Counted from the first letter of the stretch, positions 26,801-41,800 are shown. The stretch is DNA of 64,000 nucleotides from Blastobasis lacticolella (GCA_905147135.1 LR990044.1:7320122-7384121), one strand, 5' to 3'. Translations and numbers: made by a program. The notes: generated by a model not told the origin, from the sequence alone.

Positions 26801-29800
26801 GCCCCCCCCCCCCCCCCCCCCCTGGAAAATAGCCCTAGATACGCCAATGAGCATGAAGGTAGCTAACTTTCCAATCTCTTCGCCTGCTGCATTAAGAACG
26901 AAGGGAATTATGCTCTAGGGAGAGGGATGAAAAAAATTACAGATATATAAATAGATAAATTCTTTATTGCTCACACAAGAATAACTACATAAAAAGTATC
27001 AACAAAAATTATTTTCTTTTCCCGTATACAAATTTTTATTTTATATTTTGCTAGTTGAAATAAAAATTATTCCATCCATCCAGGTCCGGCGAAGGCATGG
27101 GCATCCGACTGGACTCGGCCGCGACTTACGCCGGGGCCGTGGTGTCTCCGTACTACGATTCTTTGCTTGTCAAGGTTAGATTTTATTATATGGTGTTGCA
27201 GGTGGCCTGGTTGCCTGTTTGTCTGCTGTATAACATAAAAAAAAATATACACTCCTTTGAAAAAAAATCCGGGCACATGTGCAATTTTCGTATAATCGAG
27301 ACAATTTGGAGACCTTGGACCTCCTCCTTGGAACTTTCAGGGTGCAATCTGATTATGCACATCTAGAGCATGAATGGAGGAGGTCTAGTGTTCCTAGGAT
27401 ACTCAACTGATCTAAAAGGCCGTTTACTCCACAGCGGAAAAGTTTGCTTAGGAATTTCTATTTCATACCTCGGTTGTATGTAAACGACCTATTCAATCGG
27501 TTAGTTAGATTCCTTAGAAACTGTCAATCTCTTTCATCCATGCTCTAGATGTGCATAATCAGATTGCTCCCAGAAAGTATCCAGAGGGAAATCCAAGGTC
27601 TCCAAATTGTCTTCGTTCGAAAATTGACCATGTGCCCGGTTTTTTTTAACAGCATTTATTTGATTACTAGAATTGGCTAGCTGATAGAATTGAACCTTGT
27701 CTCCCACGACCCCAGGTGATCTCGCACGCCAAAGACCTACCGGCGTCAGCGGCGAAGATGAACCGCGCCCTACGAGAGTTCCGCATCCGCGGCGTGAAGA
27801 CCAACATTCCATTCTTGCTCAACGTCTTGGAGAACCAGAAGTTCCTTAATGGTACGTATCCGCTTCTATAAGGATGGGGTTCTTTCCTCCTGACCCCGCC
27901 GAAAATATTCAATAGAAAAGAAGTGCCGTCATTCGGTGTCAATCTGCTCCCGAGCTGTTCAACTACTCTCAGGGTCTCCAGCGGAAGACCTTGGTCAAAA
28001 TATTCAATGACTATCCACGAATTGGCTTGATGTTGCCACGTATGCCTCAATTTGCAGCATGCCACGGTGTTAGAGCTCGTCTAATCTAAAATGACGCGCC
28101 CCACTATCGCATTAACGCACACAAGCAAGTTTTAAATATGGACGCAATACATATACAAATGCCGTTGTAATTGGTCATTCAGTTGCCGGTGAGACCAGGT
28201 AAGACACCAACGTAGGAGCTCGCGTCGTTCGATTGGAGCAGTCGACGCTCCCACACAGATGAAGTGTCGTTATTAATATATGCACTCACACATCGAAATC
28301 AACTAACTAAGTAGTGGGGCGCGTCATTTTAGACTAGACGAGCTCTACTTTGGCGTAAATAAAACTTGAGTCCTTAGTCGCCTTACACCCGTAAGTTCAC
28401 AAGGGATTGCTGCTATATTCTACTATGCCAAGGCGATTATTTGGCGTTGAATTTTACCAGCAAGGCATATGGCCGTCATCTCACCTAATGTTAAGTGACG
28501 ATGTGGCCGAAGATGGAGCATGCCTGTCTAGGAACAGCCTATTCACTCTAGCCTTGAAAGCGTCTAGATTATAGTGATCATGGAACACACTCGCAGGCAA
28601 CGTGTCTAACGTGCATGTAAAGGGCCTACATTTTTTTATTTAGTTAAGGAAAGCCAACAGCAGATTTTACAATAAAATCAATTATAGCCAATTATAGGCT
28701 TCCACTGATAAAATTACAATAGATAAAAAGAAGTACAACAGTTGATTAGACACAACAAGTTAAGCCTAAAAACAATATTTGCTATATTATTTAAAAAAAC
28801 ACTCTCGTTCCGTCTCCAGGCTCAGTGGACACATACTTCATAGACGAACACCCCCAACTCTTCATGTTCCGGCCTTCGCAGAATCGCGCACAGAAGTTGC
28901 TCAACTACCTAGGCCAAGTTCTAGTTAACGGACCGGCCACCCCATTGGCTACCGAGATACCACCCGCTGACGTCAAGCCGTATATCCCACCAGTGCCGCT
29001 CGGTGAGTATGGGAGGGGATGGTACCCGCATTTGGGGGGAAAGTAAGGTTTTCTGATTGAATAGGTACCCGCATTTGAGAGAAAGGGAGGGTTTTCGGAT
29101 TGGATAATCAGCTAGATGTCGCTACTAAGACGTTAAAGTGTACCGTCAAAATAAAGCTGTTGTTTCTGTCCAATAGTGCGTTCGTGTTTTGACAACGGAC
29201 CTAACTTCTCAGCGGCGCCATCTAGTGGATTTTGGTTAAAATAGAGAAACCTATGTCTAACTCGTCTGTTGATCGGGACGTTCGTTTCAAGAGGTGTCGT
29301 TTTCATTTTTTACTATTATTTATTAAGTAAAAATACAACAACAGATAAATATCAGACGGTCTGTCACACTGCAGCGCAGTTTTAAGTCAGTGTACTCTCT
29401 TAGTACTTATTTGACTTTTACGTTCCGATCTATTGACGATCTTATTCTTGTGACGATAAGGTTTGATATCATAAAGCATCGCTGTAATACGACAACTTCC
29501 CGATTGCCATAGAGCTAGATATGGGGAATACTTAAATGGATGTAAGGTGATTCGGTGTCATGGGGATTTGCTCACACGCGCATGCCTAAAATGTTCCATA
29601 ACAGGTCGTTTGAAAAGTGACAAAGGATAATAAAACTCTTCAGTATCAATGTATTCCGTAAGTGTCCTAATGAAATCGCAGTATTGTACCCACTAATTTC
29701 AAATCAAATTAAATAATTTATTTTCCACGCACAACTTAGGTAAATAACAAATTGTTCGTTATAAATTACTTAAACACTAGGTACATAATACAAAACGAAA

Positions 29801-32800
29801 ACTACGAAAAAATAGGCGTGTGGAGGGTACCAATCTCAGTATTAGCTGAGCAGACTCAGTATAAGAAAGCTGTTGATTCTTTTACCAAAACATAAAAAAA
29901 GATTTATTGAAGCATGCGGGCAACGTTGCCCAAGAAAGACCGAATGACATCAAAACACCTTTATCTCCCACTATACTGGTATAGGCATTGTAAGGTGACG
30001 GATTTCAAGTGGGGATATTTTTGTGTCTGCAAGTTCGCATACTATGGTTGTCACAGCTTAGTACAGCAAGAAGCAAGAAGAGGTTTCAGGGTGGAATAGA
30101 TACTGGCATTTTTCTGATAAAAATATTCTAGAGTTTGTGCCAAGGTTTAAGAATCCAGTAGCACATAGCAAGAAGAGGTTTCTGGATGGATTTAATACTT
30201 TCATTTTTCTACTAAAAATATTCTTGAATTATGTCAAGGTTTAAGAATCCTGTACGGCAGTGCTCTTGCCAAGTTGTGATGTATTAGAGTTCTAGCATAA
30301 CATATTCATTTTTTCACTCGGGTGTCGGAAACTCAAGCCACCCAAGGGCCTTTAATCGTGGCTTATGACGGCTTCCAGGATCGCCTATGTGAACATTAAA
30401 ACACGATAAGAACATGTTTAGGTAAATAAAACTTTGAAGGATCATCTATTACATATGTTACTCTTGCAACTGGAATGTCCATTGAATGGCTCACTATACA
30501 AATTTAGTTCACATACTAGTCCACAGATTGTATCTAAGAAATACCTATCCCATGCATAGATTTATTTAGCATGTCGCACGTTATTACAATTTCTTCTATT
30601 TATAACTTATTATGGAATTTAACTAGACGATTATTATATTTCCTAGCACGAATTAATTGATTCACTAAAATTTTAGGGCTCATATTACATTTCTCCAATG
30701 AATTACTAAAGTAATTCTCAACTAATAGTAAAGGACGAAAGGGTCAGAACATCTTTGGGATACTGTAAAGTTTGATACAGGTATTTCAGAAGTGAATAAT
30801 ATCTAATACATAGCACGTTAGAAGTTTTTGCCGTCAGATTGATTTTTATTTGTGATGATGTGATGTTTATCTGCAAAGGCTGCATAGGCTGCGAGAATTA
30901 AACAAGAAAACTCACCAAAAAAAATTATGTATCGCAGGCTTCATATTGGCTTCATACAAAAATGTTCTTACCGCTTTGCCTTAAATATAATATATATTTT
31001 TAATATAAACTTAAAATCAAAGTATACGTGCAGTGCATTTTTTGTGACGCGACGATGCAAGCATTACAATTTCACTTTGAGCCAAGAAGAACATTTGAAC
31101 CATAGAACTTGGTATTACAGTGTACCTTCCATTGGTGGGAAAACAAACTGTGTTTGTCATTTTGAAATCAATTTCATGGAACAAATTGATTAAGACTGTA
31201 ATTCTTTTCCAGCCGAACCAGGCCGTGGTAGGTTTCGTCCTTGACTTATCATTTGGCCGTTTTATAATTTGCAATTTTAATAATTTAATGCAGTATGGAT
31301 ATTGTTATTTTGGGAACACTACCATTTGAGCGTTCGCACGATGATGTTGTCGTTTTTATTTTTTATTTTCATTTGTCGATAATAAGTTAACATGTCGAGA
31401 GACTAAAATCTCACTTCATCGCCTCGTTGCTTCAAAGATTTGTGATGACAATTTATTGTATGGCACGTTTTCTTTTTAGTTTTGGTGTCTGTATTCTACA
31501 TGTAACTAACACTGTATGTCACATTCACATACTCAACAACACAAATCAATTTAAACCTCAATGTTATAATATAGTCAAGTATTCATTCAGAAACACATTT
31601 ACTTACATATTACGTTAACCTGAGGTAAACATCTATGCTTTTTTAAAGTATCTCATACGGTGTCGATTATGTTTATCTGTTCTCAGACATCACATCACAA
31701 TAACTAAGAGTAATTAATCAGGTATTCATTCATTATACACAATAAATAAGGTTATCAAAATCATTAGGGACATCATTAGAAATTCACAAATAAAAGCGGA
31801 CGTATCTCATAAGGTGTCGATTATGTTTACATGTTCTCAGAAATCACAATAACTAAGATTAATTAATCAGTTATTCATATATTACACACAATAAATAAGG
31901 AAATCAAAATCATTAGGGGTATCATTAGAAATTCACAAATAAAAGTGTACCTTTTATTTTGAATGTAATACCACGTATGTCATTAAAAGATAACTTAAAA
32001 CCATATCCTTATACCCTGTGGGTTATGGCGAATCATGCAGAACGATTTTTTACTAGACTTGGCGGGGTCGATACCTTGCCCCAATGGGTGATTTTCAGAC
32101 AGCTACTTTAAAAAGTAAAAAGTGTAGTTGGGCGTGCCTCACTAGATGGCGCTGCTTAGACAGGATTCTCAAGTGTTGAATTTGGTAACCGGAGTTACGC
32201 GGAAATGTATTTCGGGAAAAGAGACTTAATTTTGGTACATTTTCTTTTCTCTCTCTTGTGCGCAAAATGTTTACATTTTTATAACGGTCTCGTTATTTTT
32301 TTTTTATATCGTGTCTAATCAATGCCATCTAAAACTATTTTTTCTTTTTAATCGGCGTTCAAAAAATCTCCCATTAGAAAACTCAAAGATTCGCCAAACC
32401 CCACGCCGCAGACCCGACACACCACCCATACACCATAAAGCATAACACTCCAATTTCGACTTTTTTTTTTCGAAATTTTTTTCGCCATTGTCACTGACCC
32501 CTTAACCCGGCGGCGTGTGCGCTCCGCCTGCATTACTCGCTGTTTTTCAGACCTATCCCCCGAGGCGATCAAGCTAGAGGAAATGACCGGAGAGCCCACA
32601 GGTAAGTCACCATGTCTCTCCCATTTGACGTTAGACGATGTCGGGTCACTTTACTTCACTCCGGTAGGTTACAACCTATTTTTGAATATATTTTGCGCCT
32701 AAATGAATCTGGATTAACCGCGAATTTTACCAGTCGCGACTTGAAACTATTGGACCAAACCGCGATTTGGTACAGTCGTACGAATAATTAGTTGAATGAC

Positions 32801-35800
32801 TGTACAACCGCAATAATACGCATATGGATTGCCGGGAATTTGCCCCGAAGAACTCATCCTAACTTGTTTTATATTTGTAAGAATTATAGATTTTTGTAAA
32901 ATCTATACGTAAAAGTACATATTGTAATCAGTCGATTCTAAGCCTAGCTGTTGCCATTTCAGACGCGGGTAATTTCTCTAAAAGGGGTAAAGTTACCCGA
33001 CTTCTATAAGTACCGTAGTAGATAATCAATAATAGTTCAGTGTTCTTTTAATTATGGTTTCGAAGTTTCGAAGTCTCAAATTTGCGCAAAACAGAAACCA
33101 GGAGAAAGTCGCAAGTAAATAATTGTATATCCCGAAAGTTTCGAATTTCACTGTAGTCTTACACATATCAACTTCCGATGAATCCAAATATTGTAAAACA
33201 TTAGTTATATTTGTTTTAGTTAGAACATCTTAGATTAGAATTTCTCATACAGCTATCGTTTAGCTCCCCTAATTACATTGGTTGAAATACATAGCATAGC
33301 CATTGTCATTTGCAGTAACAATCAATAGCATCTGACATTATCCATATTCACCAAGGATATTCACATATTCGCGTGGGTTTATCTACATTATGGGTTAATA
33401 CTCACGCCTTGGACCGATTCAACGATCAATGCAGTTAGTAACCCTCAAGTTAAAGAATACTTTAGGTTTAAGCTAATCGGAAATGCGAATACAAATTGAC
33501 TACCATTACTATAGTCTAATGGACTAGTTTCGGTTTGGTATTTACTCACACGCGTCCGACAGAGACGACACTCTACGAAGGACTATACTCGGAGATGAAA
33601 TTCAAGATTAAAAGTGTAATAAATTGCCAACAATAAAAAATAAACCCTTTAAAATCATTGAAATATTGATAAAAATTATCACATTCAAAATGAAATATAA
33701 TCGTATTAATATTTTAACAAACATTATTTTAAATAATCCACCTTTTGGGTTTATTTTTTATAGTGGCAATTTTTTTACACTTTTGATCTTGAATTTCACA
33801 TCCGAGTTTAGTCGATATGCATTATTTGCCGATATGCCCATGTGCAGTAGGTACGTATACTGTACATGAGCTAGTCTTTCTCCTTAATAGGTTCATCATC
33901 CGCAGAAGGCAACGTTGTCAAATTATGTATTTGTCATTTATATTGCACTAGCCTATCCTTATAGCTAAAGATACCAGCTTAAAATTCGCCTAAATTACAA
34001 ACGTGACTTCCCAGCGGTGAAACCACCAAGGGGCTACAAGCAGATCCTTGAAGAAGGTGGGCCCGAGGCCTTCGCTAAGGCGGTTCGCCAGCACAATGGC
34101 CTACTCCTCATGGATACCACCTTCAGGGATGCCCACCAGAGTCTATTGGCCACCAGAGTGAGGACCCACGACTTACTGGCCGTCTCGCCATACGTCGCGC
34201 ACAACTTCAGCAACCTCTATTCGCTGGAGAACTGGGGTGGAGCAACCTTCGATGTGGCTTTGAGGTGAGTTTGTACTATTTAAATTGAGATATGATTTCT
34301 AGTAAACCACGTACAGTCGGTTGCTAAGTGAATGAACAACCCAATATGGGGTATATTGGAGGGATCTGTTCACTCTGCAGTTCACTGTACAATTAACTGT
34401 TTTGATAGCTTTGCAGTACTTCCATATATTGCATGTTCGTTTCAATATTAATCATCATCCTAGCCATTGACAGTTATCAGGATGTCAGATGGCGCTTGTG
34501 AGGCTTAAGATATGTTGTAAATATATTGTTGTGCTATACAGATACAACTGCTGTAAAATGACGAATCTATTTCAGCCAATGACAGGGTTTTATTTTGACC
34601 GACTAGTAGCGCCATCTCGTGGATTTTGGAATCGCGAAAGCTTCAATTACTGCCTTCAACACTGCCTTACCCAATCCACTTCTCCCTCGAACTAATCTGA
34701 ACTGAACCCTAACCCAATGTGTTACGTTCCAGATTCCTGCACGAATGCCCCTGGGAGCGATTGGAGGACATGAGGCGGCTGATTCCCAACATCCCATTCC
34801 AGATGCTACTGCGTGGGGCCAACGCTGTTGGTTACACTAACTACCCAGACAATGCTGTGTTCAAGTTCTGCGAAATGGCCGTATGTTGTTATTAATAATT
34901 TTTTTCTGGTTACTGGCAGATCTGTTCTCCACCCACAACCATTCTTTAAGACTGCTTGTACTCGGGATGACAATGTTATTAGATAAGCGAAACACCTATG
35001 TCCTCTGGTGGATTCGAACCTTCTTCAAATTTGTGGAGGACGATGGTACTTGGCAGCTGGGTAATATTTGACAATTTGTCACCTGTTCACTTTTCTAAAT
35101 TCAGAAGCAAAAATCGTAAGAGCAAGATAAAGGTGGAATGTATTGCTCATAGAATACGGTCCATTTTTGCAAGGCCTTTTGGAAAGCAGAGCGACGCGTA
35201 GAGCTCGTCTAATCTAAAATGACGCGCCCCACTATTGCATTAACGCACACAAGCAAGTTTAAAATATGGACGCAATACATATACAAATGCCGTTGTAATT
35301 GGTCATTCAGTTGCCGGTGAGATTCAAACGTAGGAATACGCGTCGTTCATTGGCTCTCACACAGATGAAGTGTCGTTATCAATATTTGCACTCACACATC
35401 GAAATCAACTAACTAAGTAGTGGGGCGCGTCATTTTAGACTAGACGAGCTCTAACATAATATAAGTATTACAAAAATTACATTATACTATGAACAATAGA
35501 TTCCACTTTAATCTTGTTCTCATGCTCTTTGCTTCTGAATTTAGCCAAGTGCAACAAGCCTTTTGTTGAATGTATCGCTTTGCTGGAGACCTGTATGTTC
35601 AAAGTTGAAAATTCTGTATTGAGTAGAACAAGATATCTCTCTGAAAGGAGCTTGAGTTTCCACAAAATTTATGGGGCAGGCCGTTTTTTACTTTGTGAAA
35701 ACTTTACTTTTACTCTACTTACTGTATAAGTCTAATAATGCAGTTACTCTACAAACTCTTACCCTCCCAGGTGAAATGCGGCATGGACATCTTCCGAGTG

Positions 35801-38800
35801 TTCGACTCCCTGAACTACCTTCCGAATCTGATCCTTGGAATGGAAGCGGCCGGCAAAGCGGGCGGTGTGGTGGAGGCTGCCATCTCATACACCGGAGACG
35901 TATCAGACCCTAACAGGAAGAAATATGACCTAAAATACTATCTGAACCTAGTGGATGAGCTGGTTAAAGCTGGTACTCATGTGCTGTGCATCAAGGATAT
36001 GGCAGGGTTGTTGAAGCCTGAGGCTGCTAAGTGAGTGTTCTATTTTATGTTTTTGTATGAGGTGTAATGATCCAATCGAGAGTCGAAACGAAACTCAAAC
36101 GGTCTGTTCTTATAACTTCGAGAAAACAAAAAATTCTGAACATACTGGAGTTTCGTAGCCAGTTACGTACCAAAAAAATTCTTCTTTATACTTTCATAAC
36201 TGTTTTAGATTTTTCGACTTATTATACATATATACAACGAAGTGCAACTGTTACACTTCGTTGGCACAACTGTTAGTGTAACTACTCCCATTCTTCTCTT
36301 TAGAGCTGTAATTTTACATTGACGAAAGAATCACCGACGTCGGCATCACTAAACGGCGAATCACGGAAGTGATAGTGCATGGTTGCAGTTGAACTGAACA
36401 CAGTCTGTACATGTCGGCTTTGTATTTACTACGCGTGTGAACTAGCTCGCGCGACATTTATTCCGGTCTGGAGTGGCGCAAACTTCCTTGACTCGCTGGC
36501 TATGGCGACGTCGTAACTCTCTTTTTTTATGTTAGACTAGCCAGGTAATTGACCGCCATCCCACCTCGTCGTAAGTGGCGATGCGGCCGAAGATGGGGCT
36601 TGCCTGTTTAGATACATATGTACACACATCATCTTTGCGTTAATGTCCCGGTTGTGCTCTCGAGCACGAGGGCCCACGGTCCACCTTGACCATGATCCAG
36701 GATTTGGCGATCAGGTAATTACAGTTCAGCAACTACCATCTGACCTCCGTGACCCTGCTACCAGGGGAACCTGACCAGATTGGATCATGGTTACAAATTC
36801 AGTTGCCTGAATATGCAGGTTTCATCACGATGTTTTCCCGTTAGAGCATTGGTAAGAATTCAACTAATGTACATAACTCAGAAAAGAGTCATTGGTACAT
36901 GGCCGCAGCGGGATTCGAACCCGGTACCTCTCGCTTACGAGTCGGATACTCAACCGCTCGGCCCGAGGTTTGCCTGTCTAACCACACCTCGTCCTTCCCC
37001 AGGCTGCTAATAGGCGCGATCCGCGAGCGCCACCCCGACGTCCCGATCCACGTGCACACGCACGACACGAGCGGCGCGGGCGTGGCGTCCATGCTGGCGT
37101 GCGCGCAGGCCGGCGCCGACTGCGTGGACGCGGCCGCCGACGCCATGTCGGGGCTGACCAGCCAGCCCAGCATGGGCGCGCTGGTGGCTTCGCTACAGGG
37201 GACCAAGTTGGATACTAGTGAGTTAGATTTGTTAACACTTCCCCTACTAACTCATAAACCGGAGAGGTCAAGTTAACTTTAGATCCTCCCCTCCACGAAT
37301 TCCCCGCGTTGTGTTCCTCATTACTCATCATCATCATCTGGCGTCAATCTCAGTTGTGTGCCCTAAACTACGGCGCGAGGACCCAGGGTCCAGTGCGCTC
37401 ACTTCTTGTCCACTTCGCGAGGGTTTCGGCATCCTTAAACCAGTATGTTGACATGCATCATCATCCCTCGTCTCATCGTGCTATCAGAAATGAGGAGATC
37501 CACAAGAGAATCAAGGTCACCGATATAGCTCGATGGATTATGTATACTCCAGTTGCGATCTCGTACCCGAAGGCGCAGCGTAGGTAGGCCTCCCAAAAGG
37601 TGAACTGACGACGTGGTAAAGATCGCAACCAGCTGGATGCAGAAGGCACAGGACCGGTCTCTGGAAGGCCTATGCCCAGCAATGAGCGTCTTTCATGATG
37701 ATGATAATATCATCTCTAACGAAACGACGTCCAGCCATCGCTTTGAATTGAACCGGCCTCTTTTCCCTGTTTCCATTTCAATTTCAAATGTTTTATTCAA
37801 TATAGGTAAAATATACAACTTATTGAACGACAACATATTTATTATTATTATTATTAATCATTTATTTCAGACTATACAAATATTATTTTTAACAGTCCAT
37901 ATTATGTTGTTAGTTAAATTACTTATAATATATTGTTAAAATCATTACATAATTAAACATTCAATTCACAAAACTCATAAAATCATCACAATATCATAAT
38001 AAAAAATTAATTCAAAATTCACATAAAATGTCAAATAATTAATAAAAATTAAGTCCCAGATGCAACATGGAGTTTAAGCCAGTGTTGCATCATGGGACAG
38101 TCCAGTCTGTTTGCCCACATATTTAAGAGGCTGTTATGGCTCCCCCGGACACGCTGCAGGATTGACGCAGATTTATACCTGTCACCACAACCCTAAACAC
38201 TAAAACCTACCCCCTCTCCACAGAAATCCCCCTAACAAAGGTATCAGAATACTCCGCGTACTGGGAGCAAGCGCGCACACTCTACGGCCCGTTCGAGTGC
38301 ACGGCCACGATGAAGTCTGGCAACGCTGATGTCTACATCAACGAGATACCCGGCGGGCAGTATACTAATCTGCAATTCCAGTCGTTCTCTCTTGGACTGG
38401 GGACGCAGTTCGAGAAGGTTAAGCAGGCTTACAGGTGAGGGTGTACGGAAATTTATGCTAGCGTGTGATGGGTTAAAATTTAGTTAAATAAATGACGTTT
38501 ATTACACATAAACTCATGACACGATAGGTACATTCAAAGATTAAAAAAGGAAACAGTGACATTACAAGAATCCATAATGTATCGCTACCCGTGCCATGGG
38601 AATATGCGCAAAGGGGTCACACTCAGCATAATATGCTGGTGCTGGTGTTATGGCGCTGGTTCAGTGCGTCCTTCAGTGAAGCACGGACGAAAGTGATTCT
38701 TCTTATATTATATAATGTTTGACATTGTGTTTTTATGATTAATTGGTAGACAAATAGGCAAGCGGACCACCTGATGGAAAATTATCACCGCTGCCTATGC

Positions 38801-41800
38801 TCATTAGCAACACCAGTTCCCCTCTAAACCCAGGGACACGTGGCTCTGACAGCGATTATGCAAATGCTAAGCCCCTCCACTGCGAAAGCCAAGGTTCCCC
38901 ATGGTTTACTGGAAACCACCTTACTCACCGGCAGGAATTAAAGTCAAGTGATTACAGCGCCACAAACTTATCTGACCCGGCGGTCAAAACTGGCACTGTA
39001 TCTAGCTGTCGACAAAATGTCTGAGCGAGACAGAGAGAAGTTGTCCCTCAATACTAAATGTCACAGTCAAGTTAACAGTTCAGAATATCGACTAACTTAA
39101 CTTAGATACCCACAATAGATACTGCCTTATTTCACATATCTCACATCCAATTCCCAGACATCGACTAACTTCATTTTACTACCCACATTCGATGCTGCCC
39201 TTACTTAATTTTAAAATCCTCCGCCATGTATGTGTACTCATATCCAATCCCATACAGGAAGCAACCCTTACTTAATATTAAAACCCCCCCAACAGGGAAG
39301 CCAACCTGATCCTCGGAGACATCATCAAGGTCACCCCCTCCTCCAAAGTGGTGGGCGACTTAGCCCAGTTCATGGTACAAAACAAGTTGAGTCGCGAAGA
39401 CGTGGAATCTAAGGCTGAGGAGCTGTCCTTCCCCAAGTCTGTAGTGGAATACCTGCAGGGAGCCATCGGGATCCCGCATGGTGGATTCCCGGAGCCATTC
39501 AGGTATACCTATTAATGTTTTTTTTTATATACGCCACATCACATCTAAGATCTCTCTTTGAGCTTAGGATCGACTAAGGTACAATCCAAGAGTATCAATG
39601 CATGACCACCTTAAGACTTGTATTCCTTTGCACTATTGTGCAGTTGTTAAACGGTTTTTATAGCATTCATGAATTAAATTTTAATTTATTATATTAGAAG
39701 TACCCTGAGGATAAAGAATGAGTCCTTTGGGCATTAGGGACAGCTAATTCTCCCATCTTTTAGCAAACTCATTTTTGGTAAAGATGCACTAAATGCCGTG
39801 AATGTTGCTGTAGTGGTAATGCATTTTTTTCTTGAACTGGTAGTGCACTTATATTCTTGTACTGTACCTACATAATTTTTGTTTAAAATACACGTTTGTT
39901 AGATACCTAATATTTTGTAAGCGGTAACAGTCCACTGTGAAAAGAAGGACAGAGATTGTCTGGAAATAATTAAATGAAGCACTGGAAAACTAAAACACCA
40001 CATTTCGAACATAATTTCTTAAAAATAGAAATGATGTTGTTTCCATCCGCCGTAGTGGCATTACCCGAACTTTGGGTCACAGAGGAAAATAGATTATCGA
40101 ACCTGGATCTTCGAAATGAAGCAGTTATTTCCAATTCGATAACTCTGTATTTTCTCACGTTCAGGTCCAGGGTGCTGAAGGACATGAAGAGGATAGAGGG
40201 CAGGCCAGGGCAGGACATGCCACCACTTGACTTCGACAAACTGAAGAAGGACTTGCAGGAGACCTATCCCACGGTACGCTGTTTCTTGATAATCGACTGC
40301 TTGTTTTGATAATAGGGATGATGAATGATAAAAAAATGCTTAGTTAGTCAGGATTATCAAAAAATATTGGCCACGTATTTTTTCTTTTGTTACTTAAACA
40401 AAAATAACGCCGATACGGTGCGTTGAAATGTTGCGTGGCGTCACGCCTGAGGTTAAATTTTACTCGTGACGTCACGAGCCCCACTCCGAAACTTTGATAC
40501 GCTATAACTCTGTAATTTTTTATTGCTTTGATAAATAGAAAAAAATACATCATTAATTTTTTTTTATAATCTTAATGATCTATATCTAGATCACTAACTA
40601 GAATTTAAAAATGTTGACCCAGTCATCATCCCTATTATGTTAACATGGAGCAATTACACCGGTGGAGAGCGAATCAGCTGGATTTCATTCTAAACGCTTG
40701 TCTCCGATTTGCGGGGGTAGAGGTAAGCGTCGCTGAATGCCATTGGCCGACGCGCGGTTAGTGCAGAATTAATGTTATTACAGGTCACCGCTGTAATTTC
40801 TTGAATTGCCAAAGCGCCCAAAGGCATCCTTTTATAAATTATAATTAAGATTTTTCTTCTAGTACTGGGACCGCCGTAGAAACTTGCTGAAAAAAGAGTG
40901 TTACGTATGTAAGAGGGTTCCTTTGAAACTAAGAGTTTGAGTTTGCCTTGAAGTGCGATTCTCGCGCTGTGCGATCTCAAATTCGACCATTTCCCTAGCC
41001 GAAAAACTGAACTAAAACGTCACAGAAATTGATCTTCGAGAATATACGACTGTCGAAGATAGTTGAGAAAATATTTTTTGGTCAGCAATAGGTATTTCAA
41101 TGCCATAATAATGGAGATATGTGGCTAGGAAAATGTCGAATTCAAGATGTCACGGCGCAAGACTTAGGTCCTTGGTCTTGTTCATGTCGACTCTCCATTC
41201 CTGTGGCACATTTTCGACCCGACTTCGATCTCGTGCATTGCATTTGATTTACAAGGTGTCTACAGTATAATTATGAAATGTTGTGGAATTGACGTTATTA
41301 TAACTTGTTTTGGGTGGATTTGGGGACGAGGACCTCTTTCATGGATACACCTCATATCCCTGTTCCTATTTGAGAAACTGTTAGCTGGTTAGTCTGCTTG
41401 CGAGTTACTCTCCTACAATGTCTCAGTTCCCGAATGTTCCTGTCCATTTTGGTCTGATGTTGCAATGTTGAATTAAAGAAAAGCACCCCTTATAACCAAG
41501 CAAAGTTTTTATAAAGATGTAAATAGTAAATAAATAACTGGCGCGCATAAAGTAATAAACAAGTCAGCGACTGACAAACAGCGAGACCCGATAGTTCAAA
41601 AATGCAGAACCGCATTTACTACTACTCTCTTAAATCCTAAATGGTATATGTAGGCTTCAAAAGCTTTCATTTTTTAATTACTGTGGAACTAGAAATATCA
41701 CACAGCTGGCTAGAGAAAACAGCGCTTTTTTATATGAACTATATATCGAAACGATGTTTAAAGTTTACTTTCTGCATCTTTAACCTTGAAAAAAAGTAGT

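Larger units (their letters stand above)
29003..32550. other. PC intron 12
   Basis: Long intron with no other gene. Contains two independent local tandem duplications (30072-30253 and 31651-31947) and the family D repeat copy at 32090-32335. Confidence 0.7.

Noticed and set aside
27667..28065. 132-codon minus-strand ORF
   Set aside because: Antisense to PC exon 11 and its flanks.
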